From Lineus longissimus (taxonomy: Eukaryota; Nemertea; Pilidiophora; Heteronemertea; Lineidae), in contig NC_088319.1 in assembly GCF_910592395.1 (NCBI RefSeq), positions 13,022,001-13,086,000 on the forward strand: a DNA stretch of 64,000 nucleotides, given 5' to 3'. Below, piece after piece: positions 39,568-50,465 of this stretch. Under the pieces are notes generated by a model. That model saw only the letters and a list, made by a program, of their open reading frames with translations, was not told where the DNA came from and did no database searches. How positions within the stretch are numbered: the stretch's first letter is position 1; every line of letters begins with the position of its first letter. Position numbers and translations under genes: made by a program.

Positions 39568-39760
39568 TATACTGTCAACCCCAGTGCTGAGCAATTCTCT
39601 ACACGACTGTACGGTGTGGCTCCCACGAGTCACAATGATCACCGTCCCTTTTTCATCACCATTTAGTTCCTTTGGTCGCCAAGACACCACAGCATAAACA
39701 TTAACACCGAAATATCAGTGTTGTTTTTGTCATTTTCTACAAATCTCACCTCAATATCCC
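39568..39760 (-). promoter_or_regulatory. Possible non-coding first exon with a consensus splice donor
   Basis: A consensus donor (ACAGTATA|GTAAGTATG) sits at the end of a CpG-richer patch (about 39.34-39.72 kb). Every ATG upstream of it that I checked runs into a stop before the donor, so the exon cannot code an N-terminus directly. It could supply a 5' UTR to exon 28917-29101, whose first ATG is at 29093. The 5' boundary given here is only a guess. A frame of about 50 codons runs into the donor but has no ATG start and no acceptor. Confidence 0.25.
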
Positions 39761-41037
39761 TGGGATTGGCAAATCATTTCTCAGTTATGTTTTAGTTCTA
39801 CTAGCAACCAAATAGAACATAAAAGGTTGTCACTTCCCAGTTTTGTTTATCAGGTTAATATACCACTAGCAACCACAGAAATACAGATTTGTTGTGCTTG
39901 GCCACTGAACTCATGTCTGAGAGGCTATCTCTGTCCTGTACTGTTCTCTTTAATGAAAGGTGCCATCCCGATTCCAATTTAGCAATTTCAGCAGATGTCC
40001 CCAAAATATCATGCCCTAGGAATCCATGGGTTGTGACCGGATTGGTCTTCCTTCGCTTTGGCAGGAGTTTCCCAAAAAAGACAAGGATGCCCCTCTTTTT
40101 ATAGGGTGCCTCCTAGGATCTGCCCCAAAGAAAGGATGGGTGCCTGCAACATGCCCAGATTCAAAGGGTGAAGTCACTTATCTGTCCTCTGTTCTCAGCA
40201 GCAGTTTGGAATAAGGGATTTTCCCAAGGTAATTAGCAAGCAACAACAAGTCATCTGGTGCATGGTTATGTTGTCTCTGGTTAAGTGACTCATGTCATGC
40301 ATCGCATTGAGATCTGTGATTAGTAAACACCTTGATCACATGATCCATACGATCTGCGCTCGATCGTCTCACAATCGCAATCTTATCCTGTCGGCTCATA
40401 GCCCCAGACTAATTAATGGCAATAGAATTACCTCATCGCATCATGGAGATAAATCACTCTTGGACGGAGAGTAAATAATGTAGAGAAACTCTGGAGTGAT
40501 TCACATGTCCCAGGTCTGGGAAACTCCCATCCCTGGCATGGCAGATTTGACACAACCATGAGAAAGACCAGAAACGTCCCATCTCAGCCAGGGATTTCCT
40601 AAATCTAAAATACAAGTTGGGCAAATGAGCCACACCAACCTATTTAGAAAGGTGAATCTTGGTATGGGATATCAACAGGTATGTGATGTATGACACAAGC
40701 TTGGGGAAACATGGTTCATTGCTTGATCATACATGTTATACAGCCCACCCTCCTCCCTCTCCAAGCAGTCGAAAAGTTACATGCACCATTCATGCCTGTA
40801 CATGTAAGTGCCCAACTTTCATTGATGAAAGATAAAAGTGTTGGTCAAAATTAGGTGAAAATATTGGAAATATCCTTGATTTTGATGGAAATACAGAAAA
40901 TATAGAATTACGAAATATCCTGAGCTGACCTCCAAAGTATAGAAAATATAGGAAAGGTTGAAGCCTCGATTTTGTTTCTCTGATGCCAATAAGTGTCGAC
41001 CACAACTAACATTTCAGCTCTATTTTCCTATTTAAGT

Positions 41038-41110
41038 CCCAGTAGCACAGCGGAGGACTCATGATATTACTTATGCATGGGATCGAGAGATAAAAAAACA
41101 TGTCTCCTTG
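41038..41110 (+). mobile_element. tRNA-like or SINE head fragment
   Basis: AGTAGCACAGCGGAGGACTC resembles an A-box (TAGCACAGCGG), and ATGCATGGGATCGAGAG a poor B-box. The acceptor stem does not pair. Confidence 0.35.
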
Positions 41111-42120
41111 TACACTGGCATGTTCGAGATGAAATTAAAAAGTTGCGAATTATGCTACACATTATGGAACTATTACTAATTCATGTTGTCATTACTCTGT
41201 GGTCTACATCTTAATTGCGTACAAAATGCAGCATGAACAGCGGTGGATTTAGGGTTGGCGCATGAGTCGTGCGCACCCATCCTTGTCCCCTGCCCCAATT
41301 TCTTGACGCAACGATTCAGGGTACCTCCCATGAGGCAGAAAAGTTTTTATAAGTTTAACCCTCGCGATGCCCGAAAAGCACATATTTGGCACTTTAATTT
41401 CTCGATTTTATCTCCCCCTCGATTCCATGACTGCATCTACTGTGTTCTTTGGGAAGGTCTGTAGCCCCCCCCCCCCCAGTTTTATCTTGATGGGGTCTTG
41501 TACTTCAAGCAATTTTAAATGTGATCTATCGACTTTTCGAGCGTTCTCCTAATCAAGTATGCGGGAATAGACCTTTAAGGCAAGACGCAGAAGCTTTAGG
41601 TAATTGCACTTGAAAACATATCAGTCGCATCATAAATTTCTCCTGATAAAAAGGAATACATGTACCTGAATTTTTTACAATTTTTTTACTGGATCGAACT
41701 GGGTGACTTCTTGCACCAATATGAACCAAAAACAAGGCGTCAAAACGAGATTTATGCATAAACAAAACTGTCACGAAAATATTTACAGGACCTCACCTCA
41801 CAAAATTTATGTCAACGCAACCTCATAAATCACAATATAAGGTAAAAGAGGTACAATTATAAGTGAAAAGAGCTGGCTGTATACAAAAATAGGCTAAAAC
41901 GTTACAGGTTATAATTGCACCAACTTACCTTGTGGAGGTAAAACATAATATTGCATAGTAGGTACAAACCACACTGTGAGAAAAGAATTAACTATTTGTC
42001 AAATTTGTCCATTAGCTCTTTTTGATGTTTTGTTTTAATTCAGTTATAGGTAACTTACATTTAAACTCCATGGACATTAAATGGAATATAGCATAGCATA
42101 TAGCATACAGCATCTTTTGA

Positions 42121-42175
42121 TTTTTTGTAATTTTTTGTAATTTGTTGTAATTTTTTGTAATTTTTTGTAATTTTG
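42121..42175 (+). repeat. 10-bp minisatellite (TTTTTTGTAA)
   Basis: Five units of TTTTTTGTAA lie head to tail, one with a T-to-G change. Confidence 0.9.
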
Positions 42176-43512
42176 CAATTTTATCATTTTCGCCATCAGA
42201 AATTACTGATTAAGATGCCCCAATTGAATGAAAAGGCAATGTCTGGAATGAACTATTCACACTGGCAAATCACAGTACCGCATGCACTATTCAAATTTAT
42301 TCTTCTTGCGGGTTCATTGTTTTCACAGCATTGAATAACTTTTCATTAAGTGATAACGCGTCTAGGGAATGCATACAATTCGCTTTTGCACAGTCATCAG
42401 TGACAAAAAATGGTTTTAATCACAACAAAAAATGAATCCCATATAAATTCTTTTCTCCTTAAAACATGATTTCAATCACAGAATGTGGATGTTCCCTCAG
42501 GGGAACACCAATACGCTCTGGTAATTTTTTCTTAATTTCTTTATCCCGTTCCTTTTTTCAATTTTATTCTCGAATGCAGGTATAAAAGGATGGTGTTTCT
42601 GAACAAGAATACTTCTTTTATATGCAAATACTCACAAAACATCGGATTCAAAATGAAAGTTGTTCATGCCTACATGTAACTCATCACAGCCATCAGGGGG
42701 AGGGAAAGGGTTGAGGGGCAAAATATCTCCCTGTTGGTGAGAACTTATTGAGCAGAATTTATTGGGCCATTATCGGGCCAATCAGACATGTGTCGATATG
42801 AATATATCATCAATAGTAATGTCAAGAGAGGAATAAACCATCTCGATTACAATTTTCATTAATTAATTGAAATGAGGCTATGCAATGTACACATGTATAT
42901 TCAGCATCAAATTTGCATAGTTTCATACCTTATTTTCTAAAAGAAATATGGCATGAAACATTGTATTAGAGGGGTAGCCCCATTCTGATCTTTATTAATG
43001 TTGTTTTTTAGTCAGGAAAATAATCCACGAGGATAATGCGTGCTGTACACAGGTTGCGTTGCACCAGCAGTCGATTCATTCAAAATGCATTGGGAACATG
43101 CCACCTTTGATCCCAGCGTTGCCGAACAGGTTCTGAGAAAACAGCAAACACGTTTCCATGGCAACTCATTCTGTGCCATGCCACGGAGGCAAACCGTTGC
43201 TAGATGCAACAATATTCTCCGTCCGTTCATGCAGAAGTGTAGTCATGTGATTAGGAGAAAACGTAATCCTAAGAAGATACAAAAATCGAAAATATCGGAC
43301 AATTTTTATGATAATCTGATCCTACCCCTTGAGTCAGCACAGCCCTGACCTAATGAAATAACTACACAATATTAAATATGATTTATAATCACGTTTTATT
43401 AGATAAAAGCATAGTATATTTCTTAGTGCATATATTCTGTTGGTTATGAAGGTAATCAACATTTCATAGTGCCTGCAATATGTAGGGAAGACTGAAAGAA
43501 TTGATAATTATA

Positions 43513-44180
43513 CAAAGACTAGTGATACAGATACCCTGTTCCTAAAAAGAGAGAATCTATGTACAGATAGCAGACCTCAAACAAAAACTTCATGTGACAT
43601 AATCTGCATGGCCAACCTAACTTTAACATTTACTTGCAGAATTTGACCAAGTGACTCCAAACCAAGTCAATTCTGATGTCAAAGACTAGTGATACAGATA
43701 CCCTGTTCCTAAAAAGAGACAATCTATGTACAGATAGCAGACCTCAAACAAAAACTTCATGTGACATAATCTGCATGGCCAACCTAACTTTAACATTTAC
43801 TTGCAGAATTTGACCAAGTGACTCCAAACCAAGTAAATTCTGACGTCAAAGACTAGTGATACAGATACCCTGTTCCTAAAAAGAGACAATCTATGTACAG
43901 ATAGCAGACCTCAAACAAAAACTTCATGTGACATAATCTGCATTGCCAACCTAACTTTAACATTTACTTGCAGAATTTGACCAAGTGACTCCAAACCAAG
44001 TAAATTCTGACGTCAAAGACTAGTGATACAGATTCCCTGTACCTAAAAAGAGACAATCTATGTACAGATAGCAGACCTCAAACAAAAACTTCATGTGACA
44101 TAATCTGCATGGCCAACCTAACTTTAACATTTACTTGCAGAATTCGACCAAGTGACTCCAAACCAAGTCAATTCTGACGT
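43513..44180 (+). repeat. Four-copy 167-bp tandem array, nearly identical copies
   Basis: Units start with CAAAGACTAGTGATACAG at 43513, 43680, 43847 and 44014 and the array closes at 44180, so the period is exactly 167 four times. I see only a handful of differences between copies (for example GAGAGAATC against GAGACAATC). Such low divergence means recent amplification or homogenisation. The unit has no long open frame. Confidence 0.95.
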
Positions 44181-44454
44181 CAAAGAAGCAACCATGCAGC
44201 ATGGAGTTGAACTCTCCAGCAAATTGATGCCGGAGAACCAATAAGATGAAGGAAGAATCAATAACGTTGCCTCATGCCGCTGCATTGGAGGCAGCGTAGT
44301 AGAACTGGAAGGAGCAAATAACGGCGCAATATTGGTACAGTCATCGTGGAAGTTCTGTCATGACATTCTACTGCTCGGATACAGGATAATTTATGTCGAG
44401 TTGGGTCACAAGTCATGCAACCCAATTTAACCCTTGTTTTTACTTTTGATGTAC

Positions 44455-44520
44455 GGTAGAAACTCTCTATTAAGGACACCCTTGGGACTGAAATATGCAG
44501 TCCTTCATGATTCATGCCCT
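44455..44520 (+). mobile_element. Possible terminal repeat of a pogo/Tigger-like element
   Basis: GTAGAAACTCTCTATTAAGG followed by ACACCCTTGGGACT resembles TIRs of the form CAGTAAAACCTCTATTA. A related end lies at 47928. No transposase or matching opposite end is seen. Confidence 0.3.
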
Positions 44521-44854
44521 TCCCTTCACCAACATCATCTCATTACCTCGCTACCTTGAGCCCTAATTAAGCCATCAAAGATCCAATTGTCGGCCTAATT
44601 GCATCTGGCCCCTAACTCCCTCCAATCCTTTGCAACAAGAGATTCTGCGGTCGCTGGAAATCACTCGAGTGGTCAGAGCTGTGATCTTGCACGGTGCTTT
44701 GATGCCTGGGTGATCTGCTGCACAATGCGGGCACGTGTCCCTCGGGGCAGTGGGTGCTTCTTCGACACACCCCCAGAACTACTCAATGATTGGTCAAACC
44801 CTTTTGAAGATACATGCAGGGCAGTAGCTTATTTTTAGCTTATTTGAAAACTCA

Positions 44855-45085
44855 GTGCTAACAGCGCCAGGCTCATAATATGCAATCTTGAGGTCATGGG
44901 TTCGACTCTCATAAGAATCACCTCTGCTTCATCTCTTTTCCTTGTGCGAAGACATCTTATCCAATCAGTATGAATGGGTACGATGCCTGCCAGGGAAGTT
45001 AACCCGTGATAGACCAACATCCCATCCAGGGGAAGTGATACTCCTCGTCGCTAAATACTACAGAATCCAGAAAAGGCAGTCAGGC
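44855..45085 (+). mobile_element. tRNA-derived SINE
   Basis: GAGGTCATGGGTTCGACTCT holds a good B-box. The body GTATGAATGGGTACGATGCC and the end GATACTCCTCGTCGCTAAAT match the usual layout of such SINEs. The A-box is decayed. Confidence 0.6.
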
Positions 45086-45554
45086 CTCTAGCTGACACAC
45101 CAAGACATGTAAATTCATGAACACATTCTCAAGAAAATTTCATTTTTAAGACCAACATGATGATCTGAAAGATTTGAATATCAGATCAACAGATAGAGAC
45201 CCCTGAAGTCACCTGTTCAGGAGGGGGGACAAACTTAAACCCAGCCAGACAACGCCTTCAGACTATTCAGCATCATTGCAAATACTCAATGACATTTTTC
45301 GGGGGTACAAAACTGCACCTACATTAGTCAAGACTTGGTTTAAAATCATTAAAAGCCGGTTCTTCACGACATGTCCGGAAAACAAGTCTTGTTTGACATT
45401 TGCGACGAAGAGCGGAAAATAGATTGACAAAAACCGCAAACTTTCAGAAAAAGCACCGCAGTACCAAGTGAGAAAAGCAAAAATCCGCGCAGCATCGTTA
45501 AAAATGCTGACATTTATGAGAAAAACTCGCACAGAAGCGAGCAAAAGAAGTTAC

Positions 45555-45569
45555 CTCATCGTTAGTCAT
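45555..45569 (-). CDS. rn: Possible five-codon alternative first coding exon (MTNDE)
   Basis: ATG ACT AAC GAT GAG is followed by GTAACT, a good donor in phase 0. It would give a 407-residue protein with almost no N-terminal extension ahead of the linker. An ATTGG (reverse CCAAT) lies about 14 bases upstream of the ATG, which is too close for a normal CCAAT promoter with any 5' UTR. The surrounding 45.3-45.6 kb is clearly CpG-richer than its flanks. Such a short match can arise by chance. Confidence 0.25.
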
Positions 45570-47429
45570 GTGTTGTGGCCCGTCCAATGAGAGTGTTGCA
45601 TTATTAATTGGGTATGTCCTCTAATTTGTTATGTTAATTAGAGTGGTGGAAAAATGTGGATGTTGGTGGAATTAACCCTTTAGGGGTATGGGCAGCGTGC
45701 AATGTGACAAATAATTGGGGTGACAGGTTATATATGTGATCTGGAATCGCAAAAGTAAGGCATTAAGGCCAAAGATAGATATTGAGGTGTTGACATGGGC
45801 TAATTTTGCACAAAATTACCTATAAAATGATATATGACACTTGTGAATTGAGATATGGTTTTCAGAACATATCATTCATTCAAGTTTTTATTTCAAGAAA
45901 AACTCACCTAACATGTCTAAAGATTATTTACTCCATAAGAAAACCATTTACGGCATCAACGTATCTGATGTTTTACTCAACTATCAGACTCCTGGCAGCA
46001 CTAAAATAACTAAGGAAGTTCAAAAGATGTATACAATCATTTTCCTCAAGAAAAAAGTGAAAACTTTTTCTCCCTTTTCTCTATGCGGCAAGCAACTCGT
46101 TTGCTGGAGGAGGTCACATTCGGTTTCTTTCAAATTTCTTCATTATATTTTAGTAGGAATCGGAATATATCTTTCTAAGTTTATGTAAGATAGCTTCCAG
46201 AAAAAAAACATTGAAGGTTAGATCTTTCACAGGAATTGTTTTCCACTTTTCCCTTCCTGGTGTGAAATAACAACTAGGCATGGCCTGCACAATTACTGAA
46301 TACAGATTCGGGGAATCAATATGAACCTTGGCCAGTGGAATTCAGGGCAAGGACATAATCATGGAAGTTCATTTTGTTTATGAAGTAATGTAATTCATTA
46401 GATTATCTAAAATTAATTTACTATTTACAAAGTTCAAGTTTAAGAAATGTGGTTGTATTTTATTTGATGAAGAACATGTATTTTTTTTCATTTAATCAAG
46501 TGCATTGTACAAAACAAAGTCATCATGGTCATTCCTATCCAAGGTTTTTCATGAATTTTTTTACGAGGAACTGTAAACTACCAACTTTTTGGAAATTTGA
46601 AAAAATTTTCGATTTTCATTTTGCCGGACCATGACATTTCCTCTATGATTTCGAAGAAAAAAAACCTTTACACGTTTTTTTTCCATTCTTTATCAGGATC
46701 ATGAGCAAAGATAAAACATGTTACATTGACAGAAATGAATTTGATAAGAAACTATTCTTTTTTGTGTTTTATGATGTAATAATATAAACTGACCAATCTT
46801 TTTTTTTTCTTCAGTATACTATTTCATTTGTGTAATAATAAATAAACCAGTACCTTTTTAGAAATCATTGGTGTCTTTTTTCCAAACTTATAAGTTAACT
46901 CATTATCAAAGATATGAAGGGAATAGTTTTCATACATAGACCAACAATAGATGGGTGAATGTAAAAAAGTTTCAAAAAAGATCACCTGTCTTAACTCTCT
47001 TCAACACATAAGAGTTACCTCCACACTGGGGTATGAGCCAGGAAGATACAGTCAGACCAAATAAACAATGCTGGTTGTCTTCAACCCCCTCAAAAACTAT
47101 TAAAAGATACGAGTACTGGTAAAGAATGACTCATTAATAGCCTACATTGTATTCACCTTTTAATTTGTTATCAAATTTGTAACATTTTTATTCCTATTCT
47201 GTTCTTTGGCTATGAATACCCACCTTCTCTACTTTATTATAATTTTTTTTCTACTTTCATACATTTCTTAGGCTACAAAAACCTGTTATTCTGACAGGCC
47301 TCTGAAAAAGTTCAAACTAACACGAGAATTTAATGTTAGTTGATCATTTTAAGAAATTTTATCTCATGTCTTTTTTTATCACAAATGTGTTTTTTTCTCC
47401 CCAACTACACCGCAAATTTCAACAACCTG

Positions 47430-47700
47430 CACATTAAAAGTTTTTACTGGTGGTTCAGGAAAAGAGAAAGGTCATGCTGTGGTGCAGTTATTATGCATAT
47501 GAATTTGCTGAAACTTGGTACATATCTGCATTTGTATATCAGTCTACACATGCTGAAATTTATCTATACAAATGTAGTTTGTATTGACGCAAATGGAAAT
47601 TTTCAAAATTCAATTACAAATTTGAAATTTATTTATGAACAGCGTGCATGGCCTAAAAAAGCTTTCCGATGAATGGTCATGTACTTAAATGTTGGCTCTG
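47430..47700 (+). mobile_element. Dispersed repeat family B, copy 5
   Basis: TTTTACTGGTGGTTCAGGAA, GGTGCAGTTATTATGCATAT, GAATTTGCTGAAACTTGGTA, TATCAGTCTACACATGCTG and TGGAAATTTTCAAAATTCAA follow in family order. It is the fullest plus-strand copy. Confidence 0.65.
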
Positions 47701-47927
47701 AAATGAAGAGAATTGCAAAATTAAAACTGTTCGACATGCGCAGTAATAATTTCCAAAGTGTCATATATCAGAATCAGCCAAGAATGGGTTAAAGAGGAAT
47801 ATCATGTTCTAGTATGTTTGACATGTAGGCCTACAAGAAAACATTCCTCTATTGTAAGGAATACTGAACCATTTTTTTCTCTGCTTTTTTGTGTAGATGC
47901 TCATCCAATGTTCATGAACCGAAAGTG

Positions 47928-47965
47928 CAGTAAAACCTCTATATTACGGACACCCCTTTAGGTCT
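47928..47965 (+). mobile_element. Possible pogo/Tigger-like terminal repeat
   Basis: GCAGTAAAACCTCTATATTA followed by CGGACACCCCTTT matches the general form of pogo-group ends and the fragment at 44455. Its partner end is not in reach. Confidence 0.35.
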
Positions 47966-48843
47966 GTCATAGCCTTTGCTAATTCCAGTAATACAAAAGA
48001 CAACACTACTTGTACTTGCCTGAGGAATACCAATATCATCAAATCATAGGAAGCATGAATGTGGACAAGAACGAGCTAAGAACTGATAAAAAAAATTACA
48101 AAAAGAATGATGAAGTTATTTAGAGTCTAAAAAAGTTCATTGTGTGGGACAATGCATACTTAGTACCACACAGACACACAGAAAGGCGTTATGCTATTTC
48201 TTACAGCAACGAAAACATTTGGATTGAGTGAACAGACAATAGCTGTTGTAAAAACTGGTCAATATAAGGTATCGATTATTCCGTGCTTGCGTTACTCACT
48301 GTACATGCATCGGAATGCGCTAACACACCACTTTAACTCAACAGTGACTAAAATGGTCGCATGAGGACATGACGCGCTCAATTAAAATGAGCCAATAGAT
48401 AAATGATATCGCAAATGTACGAATGTGGCATCATTGGGAAGGAAGAAGGTTGTATGTGTGAAAGAGACGACAGAAAACGGCAGTATCTATATCTGGACAT
48501 GTTTTCGTTTTTGTTTTTCATGACTGCATCATTCAAAAAGAAAAAATTCAAAAAGAATAATACACTAGAGGAACACTCAAAAGTTTTCTCAAACTTATCG
48601 ATTGATTATACAAATACTTTTTTCTTGATTGGAAATGCACTCAACATATATCACAGATAGAGCGGATCAATATATTCATGAATTGTTTTTGTGTGTAGGC
48701 AAATAATGAGATAGGATTTCTTCTATTAAAACTATACTTCAATTGATTTGAGTAAGAAAGGATGAAGGAGGGGAAAGAACAAAAAGATGACATGAAATAC
48801 AAAAAAAGAAATGATGTGTGATAAGAATATAGAAGATATTTAC

Positions 48844-49029
48844 GTAAGCCAGGTTCCAGAAAAATGATGAAGCGTAACCACATGGATCTTGCTCCGTCCC
48901 GGGCTCAACTTTAATCGGTGTCTGCAGCATGGACCGAGCCCGATGCAGCGATTCTGCATCGATGCCATTGAAGGGGTAATTCTTAAAATCCATAAGGCCA
49001 TGTCCCTCCAGCATCTTGTAAGCATTCAT
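48844..49029 (-). CDS. rn: Candidate alternative first coding exon with SUMO motif and aromatic end
   Basis: An ATG at 49029 opens a 62-codon frame (MNAYKMLEGHGLMDFKNYPF at the start) that ends at a TAC|GTAAAT donor in phase 0. It contains TPIKVEPGTEQ, a canonical SUMO-acceptor motif (hydrophobic-Lys-x-Glu-Pro). A similar motif, IKQEPGTP, occurs in the common C-terminal tail, which fits the same kind of protein. The exon ends CGYASSFFWNLAY, an aromatic patch like those of the other candidates. An in-frame TAA lies a few codons upstream, so the ATG is probably the true start. A TTCAG five bases before the ATG could be an acceptor for a 5' UTR exon. Joined to the common exons it gives 464 residues. 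Confidence 0.65.
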
Positions 49030-49294
49030 AGCACTGAACCGTAAGACTCCGAATGAAAATTATCCGTCTTATTCACCAGGAGCAACACATCGTACGTTTC
49101 TCAAGTCTCTGACGTCCCGTAAAGTTCGTCTAAACAACCACCTGTTATTCAAAACTGAACACGTTCAACTACATCATTTTCCTACCATGTACCACCCTCC
49201 ATGTCACTTTGCATCGTTTTCCTGCGTTATTACTCAACACACAGCGCACAGCCTCACTGCAGATATTTTTTTGCAGTACTGTCACAGTGCCGCA

Positions 49295-49315
49295 TAAATT
49301 ATATGCAGCCCGGTT
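49295..49315 (-). promoter_or_regulatory. Possible TATA element upstream of the 49029 start
   Basis: On the minus strand, TATAATTTATG lies about 270 bases upstream of the ATG at 49029, inside a relatively GC-rich, CTGCAG-rich stretch (49200-49440). This is the only promoter-like signal I see for this exon. It is weak because AT-rich matches are common here. Confidence 0.2.
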
Positions 49316-50034
49316 CTGCTGCTGCAGCAATCCAGCATCAAATGCACGGCATCAACTCACTATGCCGGCATACAGGCCAATCCAACCAAGTAGTCGCGCT
49401 CCTCGCTGCAGCATCTACACCACACAGCACCAGACATAACTAATGCACTGCACATAGTCTGCTGCCATGGTTACCAAAAAAACGTTTTGCAGCATTTTTC
49501 TAAGTCACAATTAAGATTTCTTCAAATTGCCTAATTCCACGTTATAGTACCCTTAATACGATGCAAACCTACACGTAACCAGAACTAGAAAATGTATATA
49601 ACATGTCCATCACACAGACCTAACTATATAGGTCGTGGAAAAAAATTCACGCTATTAAAAACCTCAGCTCACTATTGTGTATTCTGATTTTAAGTTGCGC
49701 TGCATTGGACGAAGCTTCTTAAACAGCAGGTTTACTCATAACCACCTAATTATCATGATAGGAGATATATATCATCAATAATGACATATATACTATCAGC
49801 ATTATCATGATGACTGACAGGAGGTATTGAGTCAGATAAGGGGAGGTGTGATGCATCTCATATTCTCATTTAGCAATTTCCGCCCTTTCCGCTTTTTTTG
49901 ATACCATTTGTTGTGTGCTGTTGTTTATGCAACTACAGTTGGGCTCACATTTTGGTTGGCGGTCTTGACGGACTATGTATTTAGCAAAGGGGAGGAGACC
50001 AGAAGAAGCTACTTGTGATTCTTGTTTTTGAAGT

Positions 50035-50120
50035 CTCGTAGCCAAGTGACACTGCTGACCATGCAATGGGGGCTGGGTTCGATCGAGGGGAGAACCCAGG
50101 ATTGTATGGAGAATTAAAAA
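50035..50120 (+). mobile_element. tRNA-like or SINE head fragment
   Basis: CTCGTAGCCAAGTGACACTG (A-box-like) and GGGCTGGGTTCGATCGAGG (B-box-like) are about 40 bases apart. There is no acceptor-stem pairing. Confidence 0.45.
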
Positions 50121-50254
50121 CAAGTTTGGAGTCTTTTTTTATAGTCCTGTCCAGAAAAAGTCATCCCACAACGGCTCAACTTTAGAATGTTTGGCGAATC
50201 ATATGCAGCTGGCATATATTCTGGTTTTGTGGGCCTTGCTTATGAACTTTGAAT

Positions 50255-50465
50255 CATCTGTTGGATACTGACCAATCACAATGCCTTTTCTTTAGGCCAG
50301 TTGGACAACCAAGTTCCTGATTGGTGCATTCTGCATCGTCTGTTTGATATAGACCAATCACACTGCCTGTTCTTCAGGAATACCAAACAACGCTATTGTG
50401 ATTGGTTGGTTTCGTATCACCTGATTGATACTAACCAATCACATTGCCTGTTCTTCAGACTTGGA
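50255..50465 (+). repeat. Three repeats of about 82 bp, each with a CCAATCA motif
   Basis: CCAATCACAATGCC, CCAATCACACTGCC and CCAATCACATTGCC occur with CCAAT starts at 50272, 50354 and 50435. Each is followed by TTCTTCAG or TTCTTTAG. An inverted copy, TGATTGG, lies at 50399. Confidence 0.8.

Larger units (their letters stand above)
39761..45554 (-). other. Non-coding stretch upstream of the 39.6-kb patch
   Basis: It contains a possible tRNA-like or SINE fragment (41038-41110), a 10-bp minisatellite (42121-42175), the 167-bp tandem array (43513-44180), a SINE (44855-45085) and a CpG-richer patch (45.3-45.55 kb). A 102-codon plus-strand frame at 43040-43348 has no recognisable domain and no supporting splice sites. 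Confidence 0.5.
45570..48843 (-). other. Non-coding stretch between 45.6 and 48.8 kb
   Basis: It is AT-rich. It holds a dispersed-family copy (47430-47700) and a pogo-like end (47928-47965). No exon is supported; the 110-codon plus-strand frame at 47340-47672 lies over the repeat. Confidence 0.5.

Noticed and set aside
39439-39690. 83-codon minus-strand frame as a coding exon
   Set aside because: It has no ATG (the start is GTG), an in-frame stop lies just upstream, and no acceptor fits. Only the donor inside it looks real, so I kept that as a possible non-coding exon.
43040-43348. 102-codon plus-strand frame
   Set aside because: There is no recognisable domain, an overlapping open frame lies on the other strand, and no splice or promoter signals are seen.
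43513-44180. CRISPR-like array
   Set aside because: The repeat is a contiguous 167-bp tandem unit with no spacers, in an animal genome.
47340-47672. 110-codon plus-strand frame
   Set aside because: It overlaps copy 5 of a dispersed non-coding repeat whose other copies are not open.
48844-49029. Splicing exon 48844-49029 to exon 28917-29101
   Set aside because: The phases do not match: the first ends between codons, and the second needs one base carried over. The alternative GTTACG donor that would fix the phase is poor.
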